Made by a program: the position numbers and the translations under genes
Shown: piece by piece, positions 1 through 9,881 of the stretch
Numbering within the stretch: position 1 is the first letter of the stretch
Layout of the letters: each line of letters starts with the position of its first letter
Source: Chitinophaga sancti
Lineage (GTDB): Bacteria > Bacteroidota > Bacteroidia > Chitinophagales > Chitinophagaceae
Assembly: GCF_034424315.1 (NCBI RefSeq)
Contig: NZ_CP139972.1
Span: 7,634,501 to 7,698,500, forward strand
DNA length: 64,000 nucleotides
Direction: 5' to 3'
The notes under the pieces: model-generated
Databases searched by the model: none
Seen by the model: the letters and a program-made list of their open reading frames with translations, nothing else
Told to the model about the DNA's origin: nothing

Positions 1-2
1 TT

Positions 3-689
3 ATTTATCATGACTCGGAAAATCGCCTGACAGCGACTAACCAGGAACCTTATGGTATAGTTGGGGATATTGTGAACCTGAAATGTACAGGAGTAACCGA
101 ACAGGGAGCTTTCCTGGACTGGGGATTAATGAAGGACCTGTTTGTGCCGGCGAGTAAGCAGCTGACTAAAATGGTGCAGGGACAGGATTACCTGGTGAAA
201 ATATACCTGGATGAGAGAACAGGCAGGGTAGCGGCTACAGAAAAACTGGATCCATACCTGAGCAATGAGGAGCTGACAGTGAAGGAGCAGGATCCCGTGG
301 AGCTGATTATATACAGAAGAACGGACCTGGGTTTTGTATGTATTGTAAATCAGAAACATACGGGCTTATTGCATTATGGGGATGTATTTGGCACAGTAGA
401 CATTGGGGATAAGCTGAAAGGCTTTGTAAAGGCAGTGAAAGATGAGAACAAACTGGATGTATCCGCAGGTGAAATGGGCTATAAAAGAGTAGAAAGTGAA
501 GGGGAGAAGATATTGAGGTTGCTGCGGGAGAATGACGGGTATTTGCCTTACCATGATAAATCTGATCCGGAGGAGATTTACTCATTCTTTAGTATGAGTA
601 AGAAGACGTTTAAGATGACGACAGGGAGTCTTTACAAGGCCAGAAAAATTGAGTTTACCAAAACGGGAATTAAACTCATCGAAGAATAA
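3..689 (+). CDS. cvfB: CvfB/YitL-like S1 RNA-binding protein, 5' truncated
   Basis: The reading frame is open to the left edge of the window, so the true start lies outside it; the GTG at 72 is internal. The visible part begins with [11 protein letters not shown], which resembles the end of the first S1-like segment of CvfB proteins, followed by an S1-type segment ([22 protein letters not shown]), a third nucleic-acid-binding segment, and a C-terminal winged-helix-like part (residues [35 protein letters not shown]). CvfB family proteins are about 280 residues; about 228 are visible here. The family binds RNA and affects gene expression and virulence in Firmicutes; its role in Bacteroidota is unclear. 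A strong terminator follows directly. Confidence 0.85.
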   Translation: MYHDSENRLTATNQEPYGIVGDIVNLKCTGVTEQGAFLDWGLMKDLFVPASKQLTKMVQGQDYLVKIYLDERTGRVAATEKLDPYLSNEELTVKEQDPVELIIYRRTDLGFVCIVNQKHTGLLHYGDVFGTVDIGDKLKGFVKAVKDENKLDVSAGEMGYKRVESEGEKILRLLRENDGYLPYHDKSDPEEIYSFFSMSKKTFKMTTGSLYKARKIEFTKTGIKLIEE

Positions 690-704
690 TAAATAAAGAA
701 ATTA

Positions 705-738
705 AAAAAGCCGGGTCAACATATGGCCCGGCTTTTTT
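705..738 (+). terminator. Rho-independent terminator of the CvfB gene
   Basis: The arms AAAAGCCGGG and CCCGGCTTTT enclose an 11-nt loop and are followed by a T run. It lies 16 nt after the CvfB stop codon and shows that the ATG at 737 is not the start of the next gene. Confidence 0.85.
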
Positions 739-829
739 GTTATATGGTACTATTTTATCACTCGTACGACTTCTATATGATCTAAACGCTGTACCTTTTT
801 ATTCTAAAAAACCATTTAACGAACCCGCT

Positions 830-3235
830 ATGAAGATCCACTACGAAAAACGTTTGTACGCGCTAATCCGCCGCGTACAGCATTCCTTTCTCTTTATTGG
901 CTGCCTGTTAGCATGTCTGAAGCTGACACCTGCCAATGCCCAGCTTTCACGTCTCCATGCTGATGGTAAACGCATTGTGAATGCCTCCGGCCAGGAGGTC
1001 ATCCTGAAAGGTGTAGGCCTCGGTGCCTGGTTACTCCAGGAAGGCTACATGATGAAAGAAGGCGGCGATGGCCCCCAGTGGTCCGTCAAGAAATATCTCT
1101 ATGACCAGGGGCAGTCTGATGCCCAGGTCGAAGCTTTTTACCAAAGCTGGCGGGATAATTTCATCACCAAAGCCGACATCGACTACATCGCCTCTCTCGG
1201 CTTCAACTGTGTGCGGCTCCCCATGCACTATGAACTCTTTCTCACCACTGCCCAGCGGGCAGAAAGGCTGAAAGTGATCCATGCCAATGCCAGCGCCGGT
1301 TCCGTATCCACGTACATCAGTGCCCTCACAACCTGGTATAACAACAATACCCTGTTCACTGACACCAACACCGAAGGTTTCCGCCTGGCAGATAGTCTGC
1401 TGAAATGGACGGCCGCCAACAACATGTACGTAATTTTAGACCTCCACGCTGCTCCCGGTTCACAGGGGATGGATCACAATATCAACGATGGCTTTGTTGG
1501 CAATGACCTGTATAACCAGGCCATCTATGGCAACATGACCCAGCGTTTATGGCAGGCGCTCTCCCGTCATTACATCAACAATGATGGCGTGGCTTTTTAT
1601 GACCTGGTCAATGAGCCTCACAAGGTGCCGGATAATACCACCGTGCATGACATCTTTGAAAGACTGATCAATACTGTCCGGGCAGAAGGCGATACCCACC
1701 TGCTGATGGTAGAAGGAAATGGCTATGGTAACAATTACGGGAGTATGCAACCGTATACCTTTACCAATCCCACTAACCTGGTGTACAATTCACACCGTTA
1801 CTGGAACTCGACAGATGTCACAGTCGGTAACAGTGACCCTAACCAGATCTCTGACCTCGCCAATATCGTTGCCTGGAGAAATACCTACAATGTACCAGTC
1901 TGGGTGGGGGAAACAGGTGAAAATAACAATGACTGGCTTGCTGCCAATATTGCTGCCATGAACAGTATTGGTATAGGCTGGTGCCACTGGACCTACAAAC
2001 GACTCACCGCAGGTGAAAATGCTGCGTTGCTGCGGCTCACAGGCCCTTCAGTACTGGATGGTGCCGGTAATATGAGTGCTGTGCTCAACAACATCAAATT
2101 TGCGAATAATATCAAAAATACAAACACTATTGCCGCTGTAGCTCCCGGTCAACCTGCAAAGGGGCCTGTAGGCAAAACGATCTGGCTGAAAGGCTTTAAT
2201 GGAAAATATGTGAGTTCCAGGGGAGGCAGCGGGGCGATGTGGTGTGATAGTAATTCCGTAGGTACCTACAATAAATTCTACGTAGTAGATGCGGGTAATG
2301 GCAAGATAGCATTGAGGAACAGCGCGCTGTTTGTCTCTTCCGAAAATGGTACGCAGGCCATTACGTGTAACCGCAACGTCTACCAGGGATGGGAAAAGTT
2401 CGACTGGATTGTGAATGCAGATGGAACGATCTTTCTGAAAGCCGGCAATGGTCTCTACGTTTCATCTGAAAACGGTACCCAGGCTATGACCTGCAACCGG
2501 AGTTCCGGTAGTGGCTGGGAAGCCTTCTCCTGGGGAGAGGTAAGCAGTGCGGCACCAATAGGTCAAACCATCTGGTTGCAGGGGAACAACGGCCAGTATG
2601 TAAGTTCAAAAGGCAATGTAAGCCCGATGTATTGCAATGCGGCTGGGGTACAAAGCTGGAATCAGTTTGTAGTAGGAAATGGTGGAAATGGGAAGGTAAC
2701 ACTGAGTAACCAGGGTTTCTTTGTATCATCTGAAAATGGTACAAAGTCAATGAACTGTAACCGGTCAACTGCGCAGGATTGGGAGAAGTTTGACTGGATT
2801 GTAAATGACAATGGAACGGTGTCACTGAGAAGTAGTAATGCTTTGTATGTTTCTTCTGAGAATAGTGTGGCGGAAATGACCTGTAGCAGGACTTCCCCGC
2901 AGGGATGGGAGCAGTTTAATTTTGGGATTGTGCCGGCTACAGCGGCAAGGAAGGCGGCAGTAGCGGAAGCTATGACGGTGCATACGGAAGATGGCCTGCT
3001 GGTATATCCCAACCCGGTCGCAAAAGGAAGTTCGCTGGTAATAGATCTTAATAATTATGACGGAAAATCTCCCCTGCAAATCGAATTAGTGGATGTGAAT
3101 AAGAAAGTTGTCCTTTATAAAAGAGAAACCACCGCTCATGTTAACGTAGCTACGGGCAACGTAGCTGCAGGTTTTTATGTTATCAGGGTGACAAACGGTA
3201 AGAAGACCTATACCCAAAAAGTGCTGATCCAATAA
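830..3235 (+). CDS. Secreted GH5 endoglucanase-type glycoside hydrolase with fascin-like repeats and T9SS type A sorting domain
   Basis: An 801-residue protein. I chose the ATG at 830 because it opens a basic signal peptide ([14 protein letters not shown], then a hydrophobic stretch ending ANAQ) and the upstream ATG at 737 lies in a terminator. Residues about 40-440 are a GH5 (cellulase A) barrel: [14 protein letters not shown] at the N-terminus, the acid/base Glu in VNEPH near residue 260 and the nucleophile Glu in WVGETGENN near 361. Residues about 446-700 hold two pairs of fascin-like beta-trefoil repeats built on the motif [13 protein letters not shown]...GWE.F, probably carbohydrate-binding. 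The last 80 residues are a T9SS type A sorting domain ([14 protein letters not shown], final KVLIQ). It probably cuts beta-glucans at the cell surface or outside. The exact GH5 subfamily and substrate cannot be read from the sequence. Confidence 0.9.
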   Translation: MKIHYEKRLYALIRRVQHSFLFIGCLLACLKLTPANAQLSRLHADGKRIVNASGQEVILKGVGLGAWLLQEGYMMKEGGDGPQWSVKKYLYDQGQSDAQVEAFYQSWRDNFITKADIDYIASLGFNCVRLPMHYELFLTTAQRAERLKVIHANASAGSVSTYISALTTWYNNNTLFTDTNTEGFRLADSLLKWTAANNMYVILDLHAAPGSQGMDHNINDGFVGNDLYNQAIYGNMTQRLWQALSRHYINNDGVAFYDLVNEPHKVPDNTTVHDIFERLINTVRAEGDTHLLMVEGNGYGNNYGSMQPYTFTNPTNLVYNSHRYWNSTDVTVGNSDPNQISDLANIVAWRNTYNVPVWVGETGENNNDWLAANIAAMNSIGIGWCHWTYKRLTAGENAALLRLTGPSVLDGAGNMSAVLNNIKFANNIKNTNTIAAVAPGQPAKGPVGKTIWLKGFNGKYVSSRGGSGAMWCDSNSVGTYNKFYVVDAGNGKIALRNSALFVSSENGTQAITCNRNVYQGWEKFDWIVNADGTIFLKAGNGLYVSSENGTQAMTCNRSSGSGWEAFSWGEVSSAAPIGQTIWLQGNNGQYVSSKGNVSPMYCNAAGVQSWNQFVVGNGGNGKVTLSNQGFFVSSENGTKSMNCNRSTAQDWEKFDWIVNDNGTVSLRSSNALYVSSENSVAEMTCSRTSPQGWEQFNFGIVPATAARKAAVAEAMTVHTEDGLLVYPNPVAKGSSLVIDLNNYDGKSPLQIELVDVNKKVVLYKRETTAHVNVATGNVAAGFYVIRVTNGKKTYTQKVLIQ

Positions 3236-3360
3236 AGCCTCAAACCAGGGAATACGCTAATGCGGGCACCCAGGCGGCTGCATTTGTAACTTTAGAGATC
3301 TGCTATCCATGCCAATGGCCGTGTTGCTACCGCAGCTGTAATTGGTGATTATGGCGATGA

Positions 3361-3603
3361 CATTTTTTTAAGTACCTTGTTCCTGGTTGTAGACTGGCTC
3401 AACTGACGATAAATGTAGCTGGCCATGACGGAAAAACACCTTTGCAGGTAACGATAAAAGATATCTATCAACGAACTTTAGTTTATAAGAAAGCGGGAAT
3501 AGCCCGCATTAGTATTTCCACTGGTAACCTGGTTCCCGTAATGTATGTAGTCGTGATCACCTATGGCAATCAACCTTTTATTAGACAGGTCCTGATACTA
3601 TAA
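3361..3603 (+). pseudogene. Orphan T9SS type A sorting-domain remnant
   Basis: A frame opened by a stop at 3358 and closed at 3601 encodes a segment close to the C-terminal sorting domains of both neighbours: LTINVAGHDGKTPLQV, then TIKDIYQRTLVYKK, then STGNLVPVMYVVVIT and a final RQVLIL. The neighbours read [16 protein letters not shown] and MLTVNVGKYDGKEPVY at the same place. There is no start codon, signal peptide or catalytic part. It is best read as the tail of a third T9SS cargo gene that has been lost, or of a partial duplication. Similarity to both neighbours is seen directly; the history is inferred. Confidence 0.75.
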
Positions 3604-3614
3604 AAAGTATCCTT

Positions 3615-3660
3615 ACAGGACCGGCCATTGCGCATATGGCCGGCCCTGTGTTTCCACGAT
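3615..3660 (+). terminator. Terminator hairpin after the sorting-domain remnant
   Basis: The arms ACAGGACCGGCCA and TGGCCGGCCCTGT (one mismatch) are followed after a short spacer by a long T tract near 3661. It lies just upstream of the metallopeptidase gene and 12 nt after the stop of the remnant, as expected for the end of a once-complete gene. Confidence 0.6.
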
Positions 3661-3692
3661 TTTTTTTTATTACACCCTTATAAACAATAACC

Positions 3693-5105
3693 ATGAAAAG
3701 AAAAGTACTGTATGCGCTTTTATTGATGGGCTGCTCAGCCTTTAACCGGGTAGAAGCACAGACGCCACCTGCTACCTGGCAGGAACACTGGTTTGAGCAC
3801 AATCAATTACTGACACGGAAATTTTATGACAACGATGTCGCTGTTTATTATGACAACGATGTAAGTACTTCCGTTACCTGGCCCTATCAGTACATGGGCG
3901 ATGTATGGCGGTACACGAAGAAAACCTATGGCTGGTTCGGTGCTGATCCCCATTTGTTTGTTGTAATGCATACCAACAAATACAGCGGTGGCCACCCTTC
4001 CGGTTATTTCGATGCCAGTCATGACAACCGCGATGTAGCGGATGTAGGTCCTGGTCCATGGACAAGCGCCAGCGGTGGCGATCATGACCTGCTCACACAC
4101 GAAGTAGGTCACATTGTAGAAGGTGATTCCAAGAACGCGCATAACTCACCTGCCTTCGGGATCTGGGGAGACAGCAAGTGGGCGGAAATCTACATCTACG
4201 ACGTGTACAATGGTCTTGGTATGACCAGCGATGCAGCCCGGGTGTACACTACGTTTACCAATACCACTGACAATTTCCCGGTTACCGGTACACATTGGTT
4301 CCGCGACTGGTTCTACCCAATTTACAGCCAGTATGGTGGCAGCAAAGTACTGAACAGGTATTTTGTATTATTATCTTCTTATTTTCCCAGGAGTGGCAGC
4401 GACTACGCCCGTTCATTGAACATGGGTGAGTTCATTCACTTCTGGAGCGCAGCAGCGGGTGTAAGCCTGAAATCACAGGCAACCACCGCGTTTGGCTGGA
4501 ATTCCACGTACGAAAGTCAATTCAACCAGGCACAGATTGATTTCCCTATTACATATGCACCAGTTACGATTGCGTCTTATATGTACCAGGACATCAACTA
4601 TGGTGGTTATGGTATCTCATTGCCTGTTGGTAGCTACAACCTCACTGCTTTAAAAGCATATGGTGCTATCAATGACGACATTACTTCTGTAAAAGTTACT
4701 CCTGGTTTCAAGGTGACTTTATATGCAGATGACAATTTCTCCGGAGCCTCCATCGTACTCACTTCCGATGTATCATTGCTGGATGTAAGTACCTGGAATG
4801 ACAAGGTAAGCTCTGTAAAAGTAGAGGCGGTACCTGCCGCAGCTGCTGAAAAAGAAAGCGCAGATCTGACTGTGTATCCTAATCCTGTATTGAAAGGTGG
4901 TATGCTGACTGTAAATGTGGGTAAATACGATGGTAAAGAACCAGTATATGTATCTGTAGTAGATGTGAATAAGAAGGTGGTGGCGGCCAGGAAAGACAAT
5001 GCAGCACGTATTGCCATGGAAGTCAAAGACTTACCCGCCGGTGTGTATGTGGTGATTGTAACGAATGGCAGAAAGAGCTATACGAAGAAGATTGTGATTC
5101 AGTAA
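3693..5105 (+). CDS. Secreted HExxH putative metallopeptidase with beta/gamma-crystallin domain and T9SS type A sorting domain
   Basis: A 470-residue protein starting with a signal peptide (KRKVLYALLLMGCSAFNRVEAQ). The N-terminal half has a zinc-binding HEVGH near residues 136-140; a downstream acidic residue in WAEIYIYD may supply the third ligand. Residues about 290-385 form a beta/gamma-crystallin-like module (two Greek-key repeats, INYGGYGISLPVG and DNFSGASIVLTSD), a fold that often binds calcium or stabilises secreted enzymes. The C-terminal 75 residues are a type A sorting domain ([23 protein letters not shown]) very like that of the GH5 gene upstream. The peptidase family and substrate are not assigned; peptidase activity is inferred only from HExxH and the secreted context. 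Confidence 0.75.
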   Translation: MKRKVLYALLLMGCSAFNRVEAQTPPATWQEHWFEHNQLLTRKFYDNDVAVYYDNDVSTSVTWPYQYMGDVWRYTKKTYGWFGADPHLFVVMHTNKYSGGHPSGYFDASHDNRDVADVGPGPWTSASGGDHDLLTHEVGHIVEGDSKNAHNSPAFGIWGDSKWAEIYIYDVYNGLGMTSDAARVYTTFTNTTDNFPVTGTHWFRDWFYPIYSQYGGSKVLNRYFVLLSSYFPRSGSDYARSLNMGEFIHFWSAAAGVSLKSQATTAFGWNSTYESQFNQAQIDFPITYAPVTIASYMYQDINYGGYGISLPVGSYNLTALKAYGAINDDITSVKVTPGFKVTLYADDNFSGASIVLTSDVSLLDVSTWNDKVSSVKVEAVPAAAAEKESADLTVYPNPVLKGGMLTVNVGKYDGKEPVYVSVVDVNKKVVAARKDNAARIAMEVKDLPAGVYVVIVTNGRKSYTKKIVIQ

Positions 5106-5123
5106 TTCCTGCTTTACACTTTA

Positions 5124-5162
5124 AAAAAGGGTATTCCGGTCCTGCCGGGATACCCTTTTTCT
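5124..5162 (+). terminator. Terminator of the metallopeptidase gene
   Basis: The arms AAAAAGGGTATTCCGG and CCGGGATACCCTTTTT (one G-T pair) end in a T run, 18 nt after the stop codon. Confidence 0.85.
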
Positions 5163-5169
5163 ATATGGT

Positions 5170-5324
5170 AGCTATAGGCCGAACATAGTTACATCTCTTC
5201 ATTATAAGATCATCAAAAGGTCACGATAAGGTCACTTCAATATCGATTGGATATTGAAGTGACCTTATCGTGATGTATTAGTACTCATTTAGTGTAGTTA
5301 TGTAACTATGTTCGGCCTATAGCT
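5170..5324. repeat. 155-bp nested perfect inverted repeats, MITE-like or cruciform element
   Basis: The outer arms 5170-5193 (AGCTATAGGCCGAACATAGT...) and 5301-5324 are perfect 24-bp inverted repeats. Inside them, 5221-5244 (TCACGATAAGGTCACTTCAA...) and 5250-5273 form a second, unrelated perfect 24-bp inverted repeat with a 5-nt loop. The element sits between the terminators of two convergent transcription units. No clear target-site duplication flanks it and no coding sequence lies in it. Perfect arms of this length suggest recent arrival or ongoing selection. Confidence 0.8.
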
Positions 5325-5334
5325 TCCCTCATGA

Positions 5335-5373
5335 AAAAAGGGCGCCCCGCAATGAGACGCCCTCCTTTTTTGT
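5335..5373 (-). terminator. Terminator of the RND efflux operon
   Basis: The short stem AGGGCG/CGCCCT is flanked by A and T runs on the two sides. Read on the minus strand it lies about 130 nt beyond the adaptor stop codon and ends in a T run. Confidence 0.6.
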
Positions 5374-5499
5374 TGCTTTTCCGGTTTGTTGTTGCTTAAA
5401 ACCTTGCTATTGATTCCCGATGGTTTCCGTTTATTGATCTTTTTGCCTGTTGAGTACTAATTCCTTTGTAAATATCTTAACCTATCGGATCCTTTCTGA

Positions 5500-6633
5500 T
5501 TATTTGCTATCCTTTTGGAATGCTGTTTTCTTAATATCCTGGCCATCCCTGTTTTCTTCAGTCGCTGTTGCCACGATCAGATCACCCACTTTCAGATCGC
5601 CGAATACCTCTGTCTTACCATCCACTTCACGACCTGTTGAAACAGGTACATGTACAGCTTTGTTATTTTCTACTTTCACGACAAATACGCCTGTTGTAGA
5701 ATTTACCACTGCTGATTTAGGCAGGATGAAAGCACTATCCGCCGTATTCATTGGAATGCTTACTTCGGCAATCATGCCAGGCAGCAGTTTCTTATCATTG
5801 TTAGTCACATCCATTTCAATACGCTGAGAACGCAGACGGGCATCCAGTGCACCAGCCAGACGATTGACCTTTGCCGTGAACTGTTTACCCTGGTAAGCTT
5901 TCACCGTGAAGCTTACATCGCTGTTGCTGCCCAGGTAACTGGTGTATGACTCCGGTACTGAAATCACCAGACGCAGTTTCTGCTGTTCCTGTAGGGTGAC
6001 GATCGGCAGTTCGGAACCTTTACCTGTAGGACCTACATAGGCACCCGCACTTACATTACGTGCAGTGATGATGCCACTGAAAGGCGCACGGATCTCCAGG
6101 TAATTCCTCGTATCAGCGACTTCCCTGTAAGAAGATTTCGCTGCTTCCAGGTTGGCCATGTCAGCGTTCATCTTTGCCTTTGCATTATCCAGGTCGTTTT
6201 TAGAAACAGTACCCGGCGTAAGGCTGGTTGTATATAAACGATCGTAGTTTGCTTTACTTGCCAGGTAGATCGCCTCCTGTGATTTGAGCCTGCTCTCAGC
6301 AGCATTCAGCTGGGCTGTCAGCTCCGGTGCTTCCATGGTCACCAGCAGGTCGCCGGTCTTTACTTCAGATCCTACGTCCACGTTCAACCTCTTCACAAAG
6401 CTGCTTACCTTGGCGTAGATATCTACCTGCTGGAAAGCGATCAGCTCACCCGGCAGTTTCAGGGAAGATGACAACTTCCCTTTTTGTACAGCGATAACCT
6501 GTGTAGCCGGCGCTTCAGCAGCAACACTTTCTTTTTCTGACTCACCTTTTGTGTGTCCGCAACTGTTCAGCAGCAGCATAGCGGGTAAGCTGCACAGTAA
6601 TATTGTATTGGATATTATTCTATTCTTTTTCAT
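5500..6633 (-). CDS. RND efflux periplasmic adaptor lipoprotein (HlyD/MFP family)
   Basis: A 377-residue membrane fusion protein. The start at 6633 gives a clean lipoprotein signal (KKNRIISNTILLC...LLLNSC, Cys as lipidation site); an ATG four codons upstream at 6645 would overlap the pump gene by 8 bp and is the alternative. The order is typical: lipoyl half-motif (QQVDIYAKVSSFVKRLNVDVGSEVKTGDLL), coiled-coil hairpin (about residues 110-170), second lipoyl half (IRAPFSGIITARNVSAGAYVG), beta-barrel and membrane-proximal domain. It links the inner-membrane pump to the TolC channel. It is the last gene of the five-gene unit regulator, kinase, TolC, pump, adaptor. Confidence 0.92.
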   Translation of the reverse strand: MKKNRIISNTILLCSLPAMLLLNSCGHTKGESEKESVAAEAPATQVIAVQKGKLSSSLKLPGELIAFQQVDIYAKVSSFVKRLNVDVGSEVKTGDLLVTMEAPELTAQLNAAESRLKSQEAIYLASKANYDRLYTTSLTPGTVSKNDLDNAKAKMNADMANLEAAKSSYREVADTRNYLEIRAPFSGIITARNVSAGAYVGPTGKGSELPIVTLQEQQKLRLVISVPESYTSYLGSNSDVSFTVKAYQGKQFTAKVNRLAGALDARLRSQRIEMDVTNNDKKLLPGMIAEVSIPMNTADSAFILPKSAVVNSTTGVFVVKVENNKAVHVPVSTGREVDGKTEVFGDLKVGDLIVATATEENRDGQDIKKTAFQKDSK

Positions 6634-6637
6634 ATGA

Positions 6638-9600
6638 CTATTCATACAAGGATGGTACATAGTTTTTACTTTCTTTATCTTCCGGGTCCAGTGATACGGA
6701 TTTGGTGCTTGCCTTACCCTGTGCCCATGAGAATACCAGTGGTAGTAAGAAGAGGGTACTAAAGGTAGAGGCAACCAGGCCACCGATAACCGCACGACCC
6801 AGCGGAGAAGTCTGGTCACCGGTTTCACCCAGGCCACTCGCCATGGGGATCATACCAGCCACCATTGCAAGACTCGTCATCAGGATCGGGCGCAGACGCA
6901 AGGCCACAGCTTCTTTTGCAGAGAGGATTGCATCGCCATTATGACGGCGCAACTGTTCTGCATTCGTTACCATCAACACCGCGTTGGAGATCGATACACC
7001 CACCGACATGATAATACCCATATAAGACTGGAGGTTCAGGGTGGAACCTGTCACTATAAGCAGCGTGAGAGAACCTAACAGTACCGCAGGTACGGAAGCA
7101 AGTACCACCGCCGATACCTTGAAGGACTGGAAGTTTGCCGCCAGCATCAGGAAGATCACAATGATCGCTACTACCAGGCCATTCTGTAAGCTTTCCAGTG
7201 TATCTGTCAGTGTAGAAGTCAGACCTACCAGTTCCACATTCAAACCACGGGGCATGTCACCCAGTGATTTGATCGCCTTGTTTACTGCTGTCGTTGCCGT
7301 ACCAAGGTCAATGTTATTGAGGTTGGCAGTTACTGACAGGGTTGGCATCGCACCCAGGTTATCAGCTTCACCCAGTGTGGTATCGGGTGTGATGGTGGCT
7401 ACATCACCCAGTACCGGACGTGCACTGTTTGGCAATAAAGGTAATTCCTCGATTGAATGAATATCTGTCATTTTATTTTCCGGGATCTCCACCTGTACGT
7501 TATAGCTCAGGTTCTGCTTTTCATCTACCCATACGTTTTTCTCCGTATAGCGGGAGGATGAAGTAGAAGCAGTGATTGTACGGGAAATGGTCTGCAAATC
7601 AATGCCCAGCTGCGCAGCCCTTAAGCGGTCGATCTCGATCTTCAGCGAAGGATATTTGGTAGATTGTCCTTTCTGTACATCCCGAAGGAAAGGAATCTGC
7701 TTCAGCTTCATGATCATCGTGTCTGCATACGCTTCTGCCTGTTTCCTGTTTCGGCCGGAGAACCTTACCTCGATTGGGGTAGGTGAGCCCTGGCTCAGGA
7801 TCTTTTCAGTCAGTTCTATTGGCTCGAAGGATGGTTTTACATCAGGTTCTGCTTCTTTCAGTTTAGCCCTGATCTTATCTTTCAGTTCATCCATGTTCAT
7901 CCTGTAGTCTTCTTTCAGGGCTACCTGTATAACTGCTTCCTGCGGACCTGCCATGAACAGGTAGATAGGTGAAGTAGAGAAGAGTCCCGGGTGCTGACCA
8001 ATATAAGCAGAGGTGATAGATACATTCTCCGGTCCTACCAGTTCTTTGATCGTATTGATCGCTTTCAGTGTTTTTGCTTCAGTTACTTCAGCACGGGTAC
8101 CATCAGGGGCGCGTAAACGAAGCTGGAACTGACCACCATTACTATGCGGTAATACGTCACGGCCAATGTGGTTCAGTAACAATACTACCAGGCCCATACC
8201 ACCAATGATATAAATGGTAACAATGAGTTTACGTGCCGGCAGGATGCGATCCATAAAACGCATAAAGCGGTTACGGAATTTATCGAATTTCGTCAGTGGC
8301 AGATCATGACCACCATGTGGATGTTCAATGAGTATTTTCTTTTCATCCCATGTATCTTCTTCCAGGCCATCAGGTTGGTAATCCTGTGGGCTGCCATGAC
8401 CATGTTCTTTCATGAGCCAGTTAGCCATTACAGGTACAAAGGTCTGCGCCAGGAAGTAAGACACGATCATTGCGAAACCAATAGCGAGCGCCAGTGGCAG
8501 GAACAATGAACCCGGGATACCGCCCATGGTGAATGCCGGTGCAAACACGGCGAGGATACAGAACAGGATGAGGAGTTTGGGGAAAGCGATTTCCTTACAG
8601 GCATCCCAGATGGCGAGGCCCTTGGGCTTGCCCATATCCAGGTGCTGGTGGATGTTTTCAATCGTTACCGTACTCTCATCCACCAGTATCCCGATGGCGA
8701 GTGCAAGGCCACTCAGTGTCATAATGTTGATCGTCTGACCTGCCAGTTTAAGGCAGAGTACTGCTGCAATGATAGAGGTCGGGATAGTGAGGATTACAAT
8801 GAGGGCACCTCTTGGGTCACCCAGGAAGAGTAATACCATCAGACCTGTAAGTATCGCACCAATTGTACCTTCACTGATCAGGCTTTTCACCGCGTTGATT
8901 ACATATACAGACTGGTCAAATTCAAAAGACAGCTTCACATCTTCCGGCAGCTGTGCCTGGAAGCGGGGGATGGCTGCTTTCAGTTTTTGTACCACATCCC
9001 AGGTAGAGGCGTCACCATTCTTTGCTACAGAGAGGTAGATAGAGCGGCGGCCATTTACCAGTGCATAACCGGCAGTGATGTCTGCACCATCTTCAACAGT
9101 TGCTACGTCACGGAGGAAGAGTGTTTGTGCACCACCTTTAAAGAGTGGAATATCTTCGAAATCTTTTACGGTATGGATGGTGGTGTTTACGGGTGTGATA
9201 TAGTTCTTGTCGCCGATACGTACGTTACCGGAAGGGGATACCTGGTTGTTAAGGCGCAGGGCTTCCACTACCTGGTCAGGTGTCAGGTTGTGAGATCTTA
9301 ATAAGGTAGGATCCACTTTGATCACCACTGTACGGATGTTACCACCAAAAGGAGGGGCAGACAGGAGACCTGGGATCTGTGTAAAGGACGAACGCACATA
9401 AGTGTTAGCGAGGTCCAGCAGTTCGTTGTTATTACGCTTGTCGCTGCTCAGTACCAGGTTACCTACAGGCAGGGTAGAGGCATCGAAGCGAAGAATAAAC
9501 GGCGGTTGAGACCCGGGTGGAAAGATAGCCTGCGCCCGGTTACAGAAGGCTGCAAGCTCCGCCTGTGCCTGTGCCATGTTAGTGCCAGGGTAAAAGCTCA

Positions 9601-9877
9601 CTTTCAGGAGTGAGAGCCCCTGTATATTTTTCGTCTCTATGGTCTTGATACCATTTACATAGAGGAGGATGTTTACATATTGTTTACCAAAGAAGGCTTC
9701 CATCTGGGTAGGCGTGTAACCACCGAAGGGATGCGATATATACATCACCGGTAGATCCAGTGACGGGAAGATATCCACCTTGATGGTCCTGACCGCGCCG
9801 ACACCAAAGAAGAACATGGCGGCCACGATCACCAGGATGGTGATGGGTTTGCGTAGTGCTGATCTTATCAGGTTCAT
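6638..9877 (-). CDS. RND family efflux pump, inner-membrane permease (AcrB/acriflavin-resistance type)
   Basis: A 1079-residue protein with the duplicated RND architecture: TM1, a large periplasmic loop, TM2-6, TM7, a second periplasmic loop, TM8-12. The TM4 motif reads GILVDESTVTIEN where AcrB has GLLVDDAIVVVEN, and the TM10 motif reads VSISNAVLMV where AcrB has its relay lysine, so the usual Asp-Asp-Lys proton relay is altered to Asp-Glu with Ser in place of Lys. The cytoplasmic loop between the two halves carries a His-rich insert (KEHGHGSPQ and EHPHGGHD). The stop codon lies 4 nt before the chosen adaptor start and the TolC stop is 4 nt upstream, so translation is probably coupled. Likely substrates are hydrophobic toxicants or metals; specificity is not readable. 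Confidence 0.92.
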   Translation of the reverse strand: MNLIRSALRKPITILVIVAAMFFFGVGAVRTIKVDIFPSLDLPVMYISHPFGGYTPTQMEAFFGKQYVNILLYVNGIKTIETKNIQGLSLLKVSFYPGTNMAQAQAELAAFCNRAQAIFPPGSQPPFILRFDASTLPVGNLVLSSDKRNNNELLDLANTYVRSSFTQIPGLLSAPPFGGNIRTVVIKVDPTLLRSHNLTPDQVVEALRLNNQVSPSGNVRIGDKNYITPVNTTIHTVKDFEDIPLFKGGAQTLFLRDVATVEDGADITAGYALVNGRRSIYLSVAKNGDASTWDVVQKLKAAIPRFQAQLPEDVKLSFEFDQSVYVINAVKSLISEGTIGAILTGLMVLLFLGDPRGALIVILTIPTSIIAAVLCLKLAGQTINIMTLSGLALAIGILVDESTVTIENIHQHLDMGKPKGLAIWDACKEIAFPKLLILFCILAVFAPAFTMGGIPGSLFLPLALAIGFAMIVSYFLAQTFVPVMANWLMKEHGHGSPQDYQPDGLEEDTWDEKKILIEHPHGGHDLPLTKFDKFRNRFMRFMDRILPARKLIVTIYIIGGMGLVVLLLNHIGRDVLPHSNGGQFQLRLRAPDGTRAEVTEAKTLKAINTIKELVGPENVSITSAYIGQHPGLFSTSPIYLFMAGPQEAVIQVALKEDYRMNMDELKDKIRAKLKEAEPDVKPSFEPIELTEKILSQGSPTPIEVRFSGRNRKQAEAYADTMIMKLKQIPFLRDVQKGQSTKYPSLKIEIDRLRAAQLGIDLQTISRTITASTSSSRYTEKNVWVDEKQNLSYNVQVEIPENKMTDIHSIEELPLLPNSARPVLGDVATITPDTTLGEADNLGAMPTLSVTANLNNIDLGTATTAVNKAIKSLGDMPRGLNVELVGLTSTLTDTLESLQNGLVVAIIVIFLMLAANFQSFKVSAVVLASVPAVLLGSLTLLIVTGSTLNLQSYMGIIMSVGVSISNAVLMVTNAEQLRRHNGDAILSAKEAVALRLRPILMTSLAMVAGMIPMASGLGETGDQTSPLGRAVIGGLVASTFSTLFLLPLVFSWAQGKASTKSVSLDPEDKESKNYVPSLYE

Positions 9878-9881
9878 CTAA

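Noticed and set aside
8467..9301. Several open frames of 60-104 codons opposite the RND pump gene
   Set aside because: They are antisense shadows of a strongly supported coding region.
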